A DNA stretch of 64,000 bases from JACQHM01 sp964535215 (GTDB lineage Bacteria; Methylomirabilota; Methylomirabilia; Methylomirabilales; JACQHM01), in NCBI GenBank assembly GCA_964535215.1, contig CAZHST010000005.1:1-64000 (forward strand), written 5' to 3'. This document shows, one piece after another, positions 16,747 to 25,134 of this stretch (its first letter is position 1; every line of letters begins with the position of its first letter). The notes under the pieces were generated by a model. It was not told the origin of the DNA. It ran no database searches and was given only the letters and a program-made list of their open reading frames with translations. The translations under genes and the position numbers were made by a program.

Positions 16747-17529
16747 CTAACGGCCTTTGAAGGAAGGCTGCCGTTTTTCAAGGAAGGCAGCGACCCCTTC
16801 CTCCTTATCCCCGGTGGAGAAGCAGATGGCCTCGGCCTTTGCTTCGATGGCCATCCCCTCCTGAAGGGGGATGTCGAAGCCTTCCTCGATGGCCGCCTTT
16901 GCCAGCTTCAGGGCCACAGCCCCTTTACCCTTCAGCTTCTGGCAGAGCTTCCTCACCTCATCCATCAATTCTCCCGATGGAACGACCCTGTTCACCAGAC
17001 CGATCCGGTACGCCTCGGCGGCGGTGATCCTCTCCCCGGTAAGGATCAGCTCCTTCGCCCGCATCTTCCCCACCAGCCGTGGAAGACGTTGGGTCCCGCC
17101 AGCCCCGGGAATGATGCCCAGATTGATCTCAGGCTGGCCGAAGCTCGCCGTCTCGGAGGCGTAGGCGATGTCACAGGCCATCATCAGCTCCAGGCCCCCC
17201 CCCAGGGCATACCCGTTGACGGCGGCGATGACCGGCTTGGAGAGCCGTTCAATCTTCAAGAACACCCGCTGGATCTTTTCCATATGCCTCAGGGCATCGG
17301 GCCCCGTTAAGCCGGTGAACTCGTTGATGTCTGCCCCAGCGGCGAAGGCCTTCTCCCCGGCCCCGGTGATCACCAGCACCCTCACGGCATCGTCCTTCTC
17401 CACCTGGTCAAGGGCCTGATCCAACTCCTCGACCAGGGTCCGGTTCAGGGCGTTCAGGCGCTCAGGCCGGTTCAAGGTGATGGTGGCAACGCCATCCTCC
17501 ACGGTTAGCCTAATGGTGTGAAAGGCCAC
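16747..17529 (-). CDS. Enoyl-CoA hydratase (crotonase)
   Basis: This 260-residue crotonase hydrates 2-enoyl-CoA to 3-hydroxyacyl-CoA. Both catalytic glutamates of true hydratases are present, in G-G-G-L-E-L-M-M-A-C-D and G-Q-P-E-I-N-L-G-I-I-P-G-A-G-G-T-Q. The oxyanion-hole loop A-A-G-A-D-I-N-E lies near residue 64. It starts at GTG 17529 behind an unusually strong AGGAGGAGGAG site preceded by an AT-rich spacer (TAAATTAAATTA). The neighbours form the complete cycle: dehydrogenase, hydratase, hydroxyacyl-CoA dehydrogenase, thiolase. It may also hydrate methylglutaconyl-CoA for the leucine branch, as no dedicated hydratase is present. Confidence 0.92.
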   Translation of the reverse strand: MAFHTIRLTVEDGVATITLNRPERLNALNRTLVEELDQALDQVEKDDAVRVLVITGAGEKAFAAGADINEFTGLTGPDALRHMEKIQRVFLKIERLSKPVIAAVNGYALGGGLELMMACDIAYASETASFGQPEINLGIIPGAGGTQRLPRLVGKMRAKELILTGERITAAEAYRIGLVNRVVPSGELMDEVRKLCQKLKGKGAVALKLAKAAIEEGFDIPLQEGMAIEAKAEAICFSTGDKEEGVAAFLEKRQPSFKGR

Positions 17530-17549
17530 CTCCTCCTCCTTAATTTAAT

Positions 17550-18401
17550 TTAGGTATACTTGTAGAAGCCGCGCCCCGTTTTCCTCCCGAGGAAGCCCGC
17601 ATCCACCATCTTGACCAGGAGCGGGCAGGGCCGGTACTTATCGTCTCCCAGCTCCTCGTGGAGGACCCGCATGACCGCGAGACAGACGTCCAGGCCGATC
17701 ATGTCGGCCAGCTCCAGGGGGCCCATGGGATGCCTGGCCCCGAGTTTCATGATGGTGTCAATGTCCTTGGTGGATCCCACCCCTTCCATCAAGGCATAGA
17801 CGGCTTCGTTGATCATCGGGACGAGGATCCGGTTGATGGTAAAGCCCGGGAAGTCCTTGGATTGAACCGGTGTCTTGCCGAGCCTCCTGGCCAGCTCCAT
17901 CGCCACCCCCAGGGTCTCCTCGGAAGTGACCATCCCCGGGATGACCTCGACCAGATCCATCAGCGGAACAGGGTTCATGAAGTGCATCCCGACGACCTTC
18001 TCAGGCCTCCCCGTTAAGGCGGCGATCCTGGTGATGGAGATGGAGGACGTATTGGTGGCCAGAACAACCTGAGGGGGACAGGTGGTATCCAGTTCCTGGA
18101 AGACCTGTCGCTTGACCTGGAAGTCCTCCGTCACCGCCTCCACCACGAAGTCGACACGCCGAAAGTCCTTCAAGGTGGTGGTGAGGGTGAGGTTCTTCAA
18201 CATCCCCTCCTTTTGAGCATCGGAAAACCTCCCCCGCTCCACGCCTTTTTCAAGCCCTCTCGTGATCCGCTCTTTGGCGGCCTTCAAGAATGTTTCATTC
18301 ACATCACTCAAGAAAACCTTGAAACCTGTCTGGAGGGCGACCTGGGCGATTCCATGCCCCATGGTCCCGGCCCCAACAATGCCAATACACTTGATCTCCA
18401 T
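17550..18401 (-). CDS. 3-hydroxybutyryl-CoA dehydrogenase
   Basis: This 283-residue NAD(P)-dependent enzyme has the Rossmann motif G-I-V-G-A-G-T-M-G-H-G-I near its N terminus, N-T-S-S-I-S, the catalytic G-M-H-F-M-N-P and a closing G-R-K-T-G-R-G-F-Y. The combination G-x-H-F-M-N-P-V-P-L-M is typical of the butyryl-CoA cycle enzyme (Hbd). The start at ATG 18401 lies 4 bases after the thiolase stop, within GGGGGTGAGGGA; the longer frame would overlap thiolase. A paralogue at 789 has H-W-F-N-P-P instead, suggesting different substrate preference. Confidence 0.92.
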   Translation of the reverse strand: MEIKCIGIVGAGTMGHGIAQVALQTGFKVFLSDVNETFLKAAKERITRGLEKGVERGRFSDAQKEGMLKNLTLTTTLKDFRRVDFVVEAVTEDFQVKRQVFQELDTTCPPQVVLATNTSSISITRIAALTGRPEKVVGMHFMNPVPLMDLVEVIPGMVTSEETLGVAMELARRLGKTPVQSKDFPGFTINRILVPMINEAVYALMEGVGSTKDIDTIMKLGARHPMGPLELADMIGLDVCLAVMRVLHEELGDDKYRPCPLLVKMVDAGFLGRKTGRGFYKYT

Positions 18402-18405
18402 TCCC

Positions 18406-19584
18406 TCACCCCCTCTCGACGGCAACGGCGACAGCCTCACCCCCACCAAGGCAGAGGCTCGCAATCCCCCTGCGGGCTCCCCGCTCAGCCATGGCGTAAA
18501 GGAGAGTGGTCAGGATCCTGGCCCCGCTACAGCCGATCGGATGCCCCAAGGCGATAGCCCCCCCATGGATGTTCACCCGTTCTTCGTCGAGACCAAGAAG
18601 CTGCATCACGACCAAGGCGACCACGGCAAAGGCCTCGTTGATCTCGAACAGGTCAATCTCTTCCCGCGTCAGCCCTGTTTTCTTGAGAAGCTTCTTGACA
18701 GCATCGACGGGGGCGATGGTGAACCACTCGGGGGCGAGGGAGGCGGTGGCCTGCCCAACGATTCGGGCCAAGGGCTGGACCCCTAGGACCTTGGCCTTCT
18801 GCTCCGACATGAGGACCAGGGCCGCCGCCCCATCGTTCAGCGACGGGGCATTTCCGGCCGTGATGGTCCCCCCCTCTTTAAACGCCGGACGGAGCGTGGA
18901 CAACCGGCTGAGGTCGGCCCGCTTGGGTTCCTCGTCCTCGTCAACCAGGACAGGTTCCCCCCGTTTTCCAGGGACCATGACGGGGACAATCTCTCCCCTG
19001 AAGCATCCCTCCGCCTGAGCCTTCAAGGCCCGTTGGTAACTCCTCATTGCGAACGCATCCTGGACCTCCCGGCTGATCCGGTAGGTTTCAGCGCAGAGTT
19101 CCCCGCCCATCCCCATGGGCATCTGATGGTATGGATCCCAGAGGCCGTCATGGATCATGGCATCAATTAACCGCCCCCCTCCCAAGCGGTAGCCCGAACG
19201 AGCCCGGTCCAAGAGGTAAGGGGCCTGACTCATACTCTCCATCCCCCCCGCCACAACGATCTCCGCCTCCCCGGTCTGGATCGCCTGGGTGCCCAGCATG
19301 ACCGCCTTTAACCCGGAGCCGCAGACCTTGTTGATGGTCAACGCCCCGACGGAGGCGGGGAGACCGGCCCCGAGGGCGGCCTGGCGGGCCGGGGCCTGGC
19401 CGAGACCCGCCGAGAGGACATTGCCCATAATGACCTCATCGACTTGAGCAGGATCCAGGGAGGCCCGCCGGACGGCCTCGGCAATGGCCACGCTTCCCAG
19501 CTTCGTGGCAGGAAGGGAGGACAACACCCCTTGAAAGCTCCCGATGGGGGTCCTTGCCGCGCTGACAATGACCACTTCCCTCAT
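18406..19584 (-). CDS. Acetyl-CoA C-acetyltransferase (thiolase)
   Basis: Thiolase splits acetoacetyl-CoA to two acetyl-CoA. The 392-residue protein has the nucleophilic cysteine in T-I-N-K-V-C-G-S-G-L-K-A (near residue 88), G-G-M-E-S-M-S, N-E-A-F-A-V-V, G-G-A-I-A-L-G-H-P-I-G-C-S-G-A-R and a C-terminal C-L-G-G-G. All catalytic residues (Cys, His, Cys) are intact. It overlaps the TetR gene by 4 bases (ATGA), so the regulator and the first enzyme are translated together. Acetoacetate released by HMG-CoA lyase would need activation to acetoacetyl-CoA before it could use this enzyme; no CoA transferase is in the window. Confidence 0.94.
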   Translation of the reverse strand: MREVVIVSAARTPIGSFQGVLSSLPATKLGSVAIAEAVRRASLDPAQVDEVIMGNVLSAGLGQAPARQAALGAGLPASVGALTINKVCGSGLKAVMLGTQAIQTGEAEIVVAGGMESMSQAPYLLDRARSGYRLGGGRLIDAMIHDGLWDPYHQMPMGMGGELCAETYRISREVQDAFAMRSYQRALKAQAEGCFRGEIVPVMVPGKRGEPVLVDEDEEPKRADLSRLSTLRPAFKEGGTITAGNAPSLNDGAAALVLMSEQKAKVLGVQPLARIVGQATASLAPEWFTIAPVDAVKKLLKKTGLTREEIDLFEINEAFAVVALVVMQLLGLDEERVNIHGGAIALGHPIGCSGARILTTLLYAMAERGARRGIASLCLGGGEAVAVAVERG

Positions 19585-20234
19585 CCGTTCCCTCCCGAGA
19601 CCTGCCTGCCGGCATCGGAAGATCCTCCATCCTTGATCCCGTGGAGGATGAAGGGGATGAGATGGTGAATGGCATCATCCAGGGTGTAGCCTTTGAGGTT
19701 CCAGCGCTTGAGCGCCCAAACGGCACAGAGGAGGAGGAGGGAGACAGCGATGAGCCGCGGCTCCTTGATGGCAAACCGGCCCTCCGCAACACCCCGCTCG
19801 AGGATCTCCTGGAAGAAGGCGGCGTACTGGCGATCCAGCTCCATGAGGCTCTGGAGGGCCTGCCGGCCCAGGACGTGGGACTCCTGGTACAGGAAAAGGA
19901 CCTCATCCCGGTACTCGTCGTAGATCCTCAAGGTCTCCTCAAAGGCGGCTCGGAGTTTAAGCTCTGGATCCGCGATCCCTTCCGCTGCTTTCAACATCCG
20001 CTCCTGGAAGAGGGAGAGGATCCGCTGGTAGAGCAGGAAGAAGATGTCCTCTTTGCTTGTGATATAGCTATAGAGGGCCCCGATGGAGAGACCAGCGGCC
20101 TGGGCGATCTCCCGGACGCTGGTCCGGTGGTAACCCTTCTTGGCAAAGAGTTTTAAGGCTGCTTGACAGATCTGGTCGTGGCGCTTGGCCACCAGCGCTT
20201 GATCTTTGACCAACGTCCCGACGCTTCTCGCCAT
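19581..20234 (-). CDS. TetR-family regulator of the acyl-CoA operon
   Basis: This 217-residue protein has an N-terminal helix-turn-helix (about residues 20-65: A-A-L-K-L-F-A-K-K-G-Y-H-R-T-S-V-R-E-I-A followed by G-L-S-I-G-A-L-Y-S-Y-I) and a variable helical ligand domain. The arrangement resembles FadR/PsrA-like TetR repressors that sense acyl-CoAs. It is the first gene of the operon and overlaps thiolase by ATGA. Overlapping CGAACG/CGTTCG palindromes lie 20-37 bases upstream at the predicted transcription start, so autorepression relieved by an acyl-CoA is the likely mode. The ribosome site is poor, consistent with low repressor levels. Confidence 0.85.
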   Translation of the reverse strand: MARSVGTLVKDQALVAKRHDQICQAALKLFAKKGYHRTSVREIAQAAGLSIGALYSYITSKEDIFFLLYQRILSLFQERMLKAAEGIADPELKLRAAFEETLRIYDEYRDEVLFLYQESHVLGRQALQSLMELDRQYAAFFQEILERGVAEGRFAIKEPRLIAVSLLLLCAVWALKRWNLKGYTLDDAIHHLIPFILHGIKDGGSSDAGRQVSGGNG

Positions 20235-20253
20235 CTGGGGCCCAATTCGTTTT

Positions 20254-20271
20254 CGAGCGAACGCTCGTTCG
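20254..20271. promoter_or_regulatory. Candidate TetR operator
   Basis: Two interleaved inverted repeats occur here: CGAGCG-AA-CGCTCG (20254-20267) and CGAACG-CT-CGTTCG (20258-20271). Their centres are 4 bases apart, as in operators that bind two TetR dimers. They cover the region just downstream of the -10 box of the minus-strand promoter. Which protein binds is inferred from position. Confidence 0.6.
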
Positions 20272-20279
20272 TTTGCTTA

Positions 20280-20308
20280 AGGATAGGCCACCCCTCCCAG
20301 GTTGTCAA
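20280..20308 (-). promoter_or_regulatory. Sigma70 promoter of the TetR/acyl-CoA operon
   Basis: Reading the minus strand, TTGACA (20308-20303) is followed by a 17-base spacer and TATCCT (20285-20280). The expected start of transcription is near 20273, at the edge of the palindromic operator. Confidence 0.65.
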
Positions 20309-20344
20309 GGGTTCATTTCACAGGGACAGCCTTTGAGGAAATCC

Positions 20345-20372
20345 TTGCATTCTCCGCCGCCCACGCTATATT
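20345..20372 (+). promoter_or_regulatory. Sigma70 promoter of the GldA-like ABC operon
   Basis: TTGCAT (20345-20350), a 16-base spacer and TATATT (20367-20372). It is divergent from the TetR promoter and lies 38 bases upstream of the ATPase start. Confidence 0.55.
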
Positions 20373-20410
20373 AATACACCTGGATGCTCTCCGAGGGAGG
20401 AGCCCTACCC

Positions 20411-21370
20411 ATGATCGAGGTCGAGTCGCTTACCAAATCCTACGGGCCGGTTCAGGCCTTGACGGATGTCTCGTTCACCATCGAGAAAGGGGAGGTTGTC
20501 GGTTTCTTAGGCCCGAACGGTGCGGGGAAGACGACCACCATCAGGATCCTGACCGGCTTCCTCCCGGCCACCTCCGGCCGGGTCAAGGTGGCCGGCTATG
20601 ATGTCTTCAAACACCCCTTGGAGGTCAAACGGCGGATCGGCTATCTTCCCGAGCATGTTCCCCTCTACCCTGAGATGCGGGTCCGAGCCTACCTGGACTT
20701 TGTGGCCTCCGTGAAGGGCCTTAAAGGCATGGAGCGGAAGCGCCGGGTGGAAAAGGTTATGGAACGGTGCCGGGTGGAGGACGTGGCCCACAAGCTGATC
20801 GGTTCCCTCTCCCGGGGGTACAAACAGCGGGTCGGCCTGGCCCAGGCCCTGGTGAACGATCCGGAGGTTCTGATCCTGGACGAACCCACGGTCGGCCTTG
20901 ACCCGACCCAGATCATCGAGATCCGATCCTTGATCAGGGAGCTTTCGGGGGCCAGGACCGTTTTCCTCTCCACCCATATCCTCCAGGAGGCAAGTGCCCT
21001 CTGCCAGCGGGTCATCATCATCAACCAGGGCCGGATCGTCGCGATGGACACGTCCGAAAACCTGGCTGGACAGCTCCAGACAACAGCCAGGCTCCTGCTT
21101 AAGATCGAGGGACCTCAAAAGGCCATTCTGGAAGGGCTCGGGAGCCTTGAAGGGGTTCTCCAGGTTCAGGAGAAGGCCTTCAGGGACGGCGTTGGATCGT
21201 ATGTGATTGAAACGGAGAAGACGGAAGAGATCAGGAAGACCCTCGCCAGGACGATCGTCTCCAAGGGGTGGGGGCTCTTGGAACTCCGGCCGGCGGATCT
21301 GACCCTGGAAGAGGTCTTCATCAAGCTGGTCAGTGAAGAACCACCGGCCAAAAGGGAGGGTCTCCCATGA
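20411..21370 (+). CDS. ABC transporter ATPase, GldA/CcmA type
   Basis: This 319-residue ATPase drives an ABC-2 type exporter. Walker A G-P-N-G-A-G-K-T-T-T lies near residues 38-47, the signature reads L-S-R-G-Y-K-Q-R, Walker B is V-L-I-L-D-E-P-T-V-G-L-D-P, and a C-terminal extension of about 90 residues follows, as in GldA. The ATG at 20411 has GGAGGAG upstream; an earlier in-frame ATG at 20384 is unsupported. With the next three genes it forms the GldA-GldF-GldG-like set found in many non-gliding bacteria; the exported substrate is unknown. Confidence 0.9.
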   Translation: MIEVESLTKSYGPVQALTDVSFTIEKGEVVGFLGPNGAGKTTTIRILTGFLPATSGRVKVAGYDVFKHPLEVKRRIGYLPEHVPLYPEMRVRAYLDFVASVKGLKGMERKRRVEKVMERCRVEDVAHKLIGSLSRGYKQRVGLAQALVNDPEVLILDEPTVGLDPTQIIEIRSLIRELSGARTVFLSTHILQEASALCQRVIIINQGRIVAMDTSENLAGQLQTTARLLLKIEGPQKAILEGLGSLEGVLQVQEKAFRDGVGSYVIETEKTEEIRKTLARTIVSKGWGLLELRPADLTLEEVFIKLVSEEPPAKREGLP

Positions 21371-22134
21371 ACATCTTCCCCATCTTCAAACGGGAGCTTC
21401 GGGCCTACTTTGTCTCCCCCATCGCCTACGTGGTTCTGGGGATCTTCGCCCTGATCTCCGGCTATTTCTTCTATATCCTCGTCTATTCCTTCCACCTGGA
21501 TAGCCTTCGGGCCACCATGACCAGGGTCATGCCCCAGGGCCTGAACCTGACCGAGCTGGTCCTTCGCCCCTTCTTCAGGAACACCAGCATCACCCTGCTC
21601 TTTCTCCTCCCGATCGTCACCATGCGACTGTTCGCCGAGGAGAAACGGATGGGCACGGCAGAACTCCTCTTCACATACCCTGTGCGGGACATAGAGGTCC
21701 TCCTGGGAAAATTCCTGGCAGCCTTTGTGCTTTCGGCAGGCATGGTGGCCTCCCTCCTCCCCTCCCTTCTCATCCTCGCCTTCATCGGATCGGTTGAGTG
21801 GGGACCTGTCGCAACCGGCCTCCTTGGCCTCCTCCTTCAGGTAGGGGCCTTCACCGCCCTCGGGATCTTGGCGTCCTCCATGACGGAAAACCAGATCGTG
21901 GCGGCCATTTCGGCCTTCGGCGCCCTTCTGCTCCTGTGGGTGATCGGGTGGATTGGAAACGTCGCCGGCCCTCCCTTAAACACGATCATCAGCCACATCT
22001 CGATCATTGACCACCTGGACTCCTTCGCCAAAGGGGTCATTGAGTCCAAAGACCTCATCTACTACGCGAACTTCACGGTCCTCTTCTCCTTCTTAACATT
22101 ACGGGTCCTCGAGTCAAAACGGTGGAGGGGATAG
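21367..22134 (+). CDS. ABC-2 type permease, GldF-like
   Basis: This 255-residue membrane protein has about six hydrophobic helices and starts with the N-terminal pattern I-F-K-R-E-L-R-A-Y-F-x-S-P-I-A-Y seen in GldF/NosY-type permeases, where the first helix begins near residue 20. It overlaps the ATPase gene by ATGA, which points to a stoichiometric complex. It would form the transmembrane pathway powered by the preceding ATPase, in the cytoplasmic membrane. Confidence 0.85.
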   Translation: MNIFPIFKRELRAYFVSPIAYVVLGIFALISGYFFYILVYSFHLDSLRATMTRVMPQGLNLTELVLRPFFRNTSITLLFLLPIVTMRLFAEEKRMGTAELLFTYPVRDIEVLLGKFLAAFVLSAGMVASLLPSLLILAFIGSVEWGPVATGLLGLLLQVGAFTALGILASSMTENQIVAAISAFGALLLLWVIGWIGNVAGPPLNTIISHISIIDHLDSFAKGVIESKDLIYYANFTVLFSFLTLRVLESKRWRG

Positions 22135-22135
22135 G

Positions 22136-23674
22136 ATGAAGGGCTGGATCGCCCAGCTTGGCCTCGTCCTGGTCATGGGAGGAGGCATCGTTTCCCAAAT
22201 CAAACCGGGGTGGAGGACAGCGTCCATGGCCATCGCCCTTCTCGGGGCGATCCTCCTCCTCGTCTGGTTCTACCTGGATTTCCCCCGGATCAGGTCCGTG
22301 GTGATGAGGCGATCAACGAGGTATGGCTTAAACGTCGCCCTGATGAGCCTCCTCCTCGTCGGGATCATCACCCTGGTTGAAGCCCTTTCCCTCAAGTACA
22401 ACACCATGTTTGACCTCACCCGGGGGAAGCGCTTCACCCTCTCCGATCAGACGAAAAAGGTCCTCCGCTCCCTGAACAAGGATGTCCATGCGGTGGCCTT
22501 TATGACCCCTGACCACCCGGACTGGCAGAGGGCCGAGGACCTCTTCAAGCAATACGGAAACCTCTCCTCCAGGTTCCACTTCGAGTTTGTGGACCCCGAC
22601 CGGAACCCGGGACGGGCCCGACGGTACGGGATCACGAACTACGGGACCGTCATCCTGGAGACAAAGGATAGGGAGGAGAAGCTGGATCTCCTGGATGAGG
22701 AGCGGCTGACCAATGCCCTGATCCGCCTGACCCGTGAGGGGAAGCGGACGATCTACTTCCTGAAAGGGCACGGCGAAGGGGATCCGGAGGATTTCTCGCG
22801 TATGGGCTTTAGCGGGGTCAAGGAAGCCGTGGAAAAGGCCAACTACCAGCTCAAAGAGCTTCTCCTGCTCCGGGAACCAAAGGTCCCCGAGGATGCCTCG
22901 GTGGTTGTCATCCCCGGACCGAAGAAGGACCTGGAGACCTCCGAGCTTCAAGCCCTGAAGGCTTACGTGGAGCAAGGTGGGAAGCTTCTCATCCTGCTCG
23001 ATCCCTTCTCGGCCCCATCCCTCAAAACCTTCCTCGCCGGGTATGGCATTGTGGTCGGGGACGATGTCATCGTGGACCGGTACAGCCGCGTCTTCGGCGG
23101 GAACGAGCTGATGCCCGTCATCTCCACCTACCATGTCCACCCGATCACGGAGGGTTTCCGATTGGCCTCTCTCTTCCCCTACGCCCGTTCGGTGGACGTA
23201 GCCTCCAAGCTTCCCCAGGGGGTCCAGGCGGAGCGGCTGGCCGAGACAGGCCCTTTCCCGGGCAGCTGGGCCGAGACGGATCGGGCCCGTCTCGACCGGG
23301 GCGAGGCGACCTTTGACGAGGGGAAGGATCGCAAAGGACCGGTCCCGGTGGGGGTCGTGGCGACCATCGAGTCAAAGGGCGAGGGGGATGCCAAGGGGAA
23401 AAAGGCGAGGATCGTCGTCTACGGCAACTCGGCCTTCGCCGCCAACGGCAACCTCCACTTCTCCGGGAACCGGGACCTCTTCCTGAACTCCATAAGCTGG
23501 CTGGCCGAGGAGGAGGATCTGATCGCCATCCGACCGAAGGAGATCACCTCGACACCTCTGATCCTCACGGCTTCGCAGGGAAAGCTGATCTTCTGGCTTC
23601 CCGTCGTTGTCTTCCCCGCCTCGATCCTGATGGTCGGGGCGGTCGTCTTGATCCGAAGGAGGCGGACCCCTTGA
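22136..23674 (+). CDS. GldG-like ABC-associated membrane protein
   Basis: This 512-residue protein has N-terminal membrane helices (about 8-26, 29-45 and 60-82), a large extracytoplasmic domain and a C-terminal helix (about 480-503). The external part contains the family pattern: K-Y-N-x-x-x-D-L-T-x-G-K-R-F-T-L-S-D-Q-T near residues 84-104, then a thioredoxin/glutamine-amidotransferase-like domain with F-L-K-G-H-G-E-G and V-V-I-P-G-P-K-K-D, as in GldG (uncharacterised transport component). It begins 1 base after the permease stop. It probably feeds or receives substrate for the ABC-2 pore. Confidence 0.82.
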   Translation: MKGWIAQLGLVLVMGGGIVSQIKPGWRTASMAIALLGAILLLVWFYLDFPRIRSVVMRRSTRYGLNVALMSLLLVGIITLVEALSLKYNTMFDLTRGKRFTLSDQTKKVLRSLNKDVHAVAFMTPDHPDWQRAEDLFKQYGNLSSRFHFEFVDPDRNPGRARRYGITNYGTVILETKDREEKLDLLDEERLTNALIRLTREGKRTIYFLKGHGEGDPEDFSRMGFSGVKEAVEKANYQLKELLLLREPKVPEDASVVVIPGPKKDLETSELQALKAYVEQGGKLLILLDPFSAPSLKTFLAGYGIVVGDDVIVDRYSRVFGGNELMPVISTYHVHPITEGFRLASLFPYARSVDVASKLPQGVQAERLAETGPFPGSWAETDRARLDRGEATFDEGKDRKGPVPVGVVATIESKGEGDAKGKKARIVVYGNSAFAANGNLHFSGNRDLFLNSISWLAEEEDLIAIRPKEITSTPLILTASQGKLIFWLPVVVFPASILMVGAVVLIRRRRTP

Positions 23675-25005
23675 GCCTAAGGACCACCCTGATCCTCTCC
23701 GCCATCTTCATCCTCCTCGCCGGCATCTACTACCTCTCCGAGCGCGGTGGGGAGCCGGAGTGGAAGGAAGCTGAGAAGCGGGTCTACCCCTTCACCCAGG
23801 ATCAGGTGGTTGAACTCTCCCTGGACCGGGGGGGTAAACGGTTGACCGTGAGGAAGGAGGGGGATAAGTGGGTCCTCGTCGAGCCGATCCGGGCCAAGGG
23901 GGATCAGGGGGTGATCAACTTCCTGGTTTCCACCCTGACGAGGGCTTCCATCGAACGGAGCCTCTCGCCCGGCCCTAAGCTGAACGAGTTCGGCCTCGAC
24001 CCGCCCGTCCTTCAGGTAAAGGTAAAGCTGAAAGATGGAACCTCCCCTCCTTCCCTCCTCCTTGGCACGAGGAATCCCAGCGGGCGCCTCCTCTATGCCA
24101 AGCTGGAGGATCGGCCGGACATCCTCCTTCTCCCCGAATCCCTGGAGCGAGATCTCAACAAAACCCCCTACGACCTTCGCGATAAAACCCTCCTGGCCTT
24201 TGATCGGGACAAGGTGGAGAAGCTTGAAATTTCGGGCCCTGCCGGGGAGTTTACGTTAGGGAGACAGGGGAAGGAATGGCAGCTCCTGAAGCCCCTCCAA
24301 GGAAAAGCCGACGAGCGCCAGGTGGATCGCCTCCTCTGGAGCCTGAAGGATGCCCGGGTGAAGGCCTTCGTCGCCAGCGATCCCCAAAGCTTAGGCCCCT
24401 ATGGCCTGGACCGGCCTTCGCTCACCGTCCGCCTCTGGGAGCAAGACCAGAGGACCCCCAAAGTCCTCCTCCTGGCGAAGGCTGTTGGGACCCCCGAGGT
24501 CTTCTACGCTAAGGCCTTCCCGGGGGAGGGAATCGTCACGGTGGAGGCCCGTCTCTTTGATGATCTGAACACGAACCCCTCCACCCTCCAGGACCGACGC
24601 CTCCTTTCCTTTGAAACCATCGAGATCAAAAGGCTCGCCCTCCGCTATCCGGACAAGGCCATCGTGCTTGAGAAAGAAGGCGACGTCTGGAAGCTGAAAG
24701 CCCCGGGGGAGGGCCAGGCTCGGTCCGGAAAGGTCTCCGCGCTGTTGTTTTCCTTGAAAGACCTGGAGTTCCAGGCGATCCTCTCAACGAAGGGTGAAGG
24801 GCTGAAGCGCTACGGCTTGGATACCCCTCAGGTCGAGATCACCCTGACGAAGGACGACGGAACCTCCCTCCCACCCCTCCTCCTCGGGAAGAAGGAGAAC
24901 GAGAGGCTCTACGCGAAGCTGAAGCCCTCCCCGAGGATCTACGCCATTGACCCGAAACTCCTGGAGGAGCTTCCTCAAACGGCTGAGGCCTTCAAAGAAA
25001 AATAG
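23671..25005 (+). CDS. DUF4340-type repeat protein with N-terminal membrane anchor
   Basis: This 444-residue protein starts at TTG, overlapping the GldG-like stop (TTGA). A single N-terminal helix (about 6-22) is followed by three similar units of about 130 residues (roughly 37-165, 175-305, 315-440). Each has a W-x-L/V-x-x-P-x-x-x-x-A-x-x-x-x-V pattern, then G-L-D-x-P with a Y-A-K/L-L-L-G element. DUF4340 proteins are regular companions of GldG-like ABC operons and are thought to sit in the periplasm. Function is unknown; the triplication suggests a scaffold or binding role. Confidence 0.75.
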   Translation: MSLRTTLILSAIFILLAGIYYLSERGGEPEWKEAEKRVYPFTQDQVVELSLDRGGKRLTVRKEGDKWVLVEPIRAKGDQGVINFLVSTLTRASIERSLSPGPKLNEFGLDPPVLQVKVKLKDGTSPPSLLLGTRNPSGRLLYAKLEDRPDILLLPESLERDLNKTPYDLRDKTLLAFDRDKVEKLEISGPAGEFTLGRQGKEWQLLKPLQGKADERQVDRLLWSLKDARVKAFVASDPQSLGPYGLDRPSLTVRLWEQDQRTPKVLLLAKAVGTPEVFYAKAFPGEGIVTVEARLFDDLNTNPSTLQDRRLLSFETIEIKRLALRYPDKAIVLEKEGDVWKLKAPGEGQARSGKVSALLFSLKDLEFQAILSTKGEGLKRYGLDTPQVEITLTKDDGTSLPPLLLGKKENERLYAKLKPSPRIYAIDPKLLEELPQTAEAFKEK

Positions 25006-25030
25006 AGCCCCCTCAGGGAATGGCTCTTCT
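25004..25030 (+). terminator. Weak terminator after the ABC operon
   Basis: AGAGCC (25004-25009) pairs with GGCTCT (25022-25027), with an inner CCCT/GGG pairing and only TCTT behind it. It begins inside the stop codon. Efficiency is doubtful. Confidence 0.3.
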
Positions 25031-25058
25031 TGACAAGGGCCCTCTGATAGAATAGAAG
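25030..25058 (+). promoter_or_regulatory. Sigma70 promoter of the glyoxylate/hydroxypyruvate genes
   Basis: TTGACA (25030-25035), 17-base spacer, TAGAAG (25053-25058), about 75 bases before the ATG at 25135. Confidence 0.5.
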
Positions 25059-25134
25059 GGATCTAGCCCTGAATATTGTTAGGGCGTTGGCAGGGGCTTT
25101 TTGTCAGGAACCGGCAAGAGAAAGGGGGATACCC

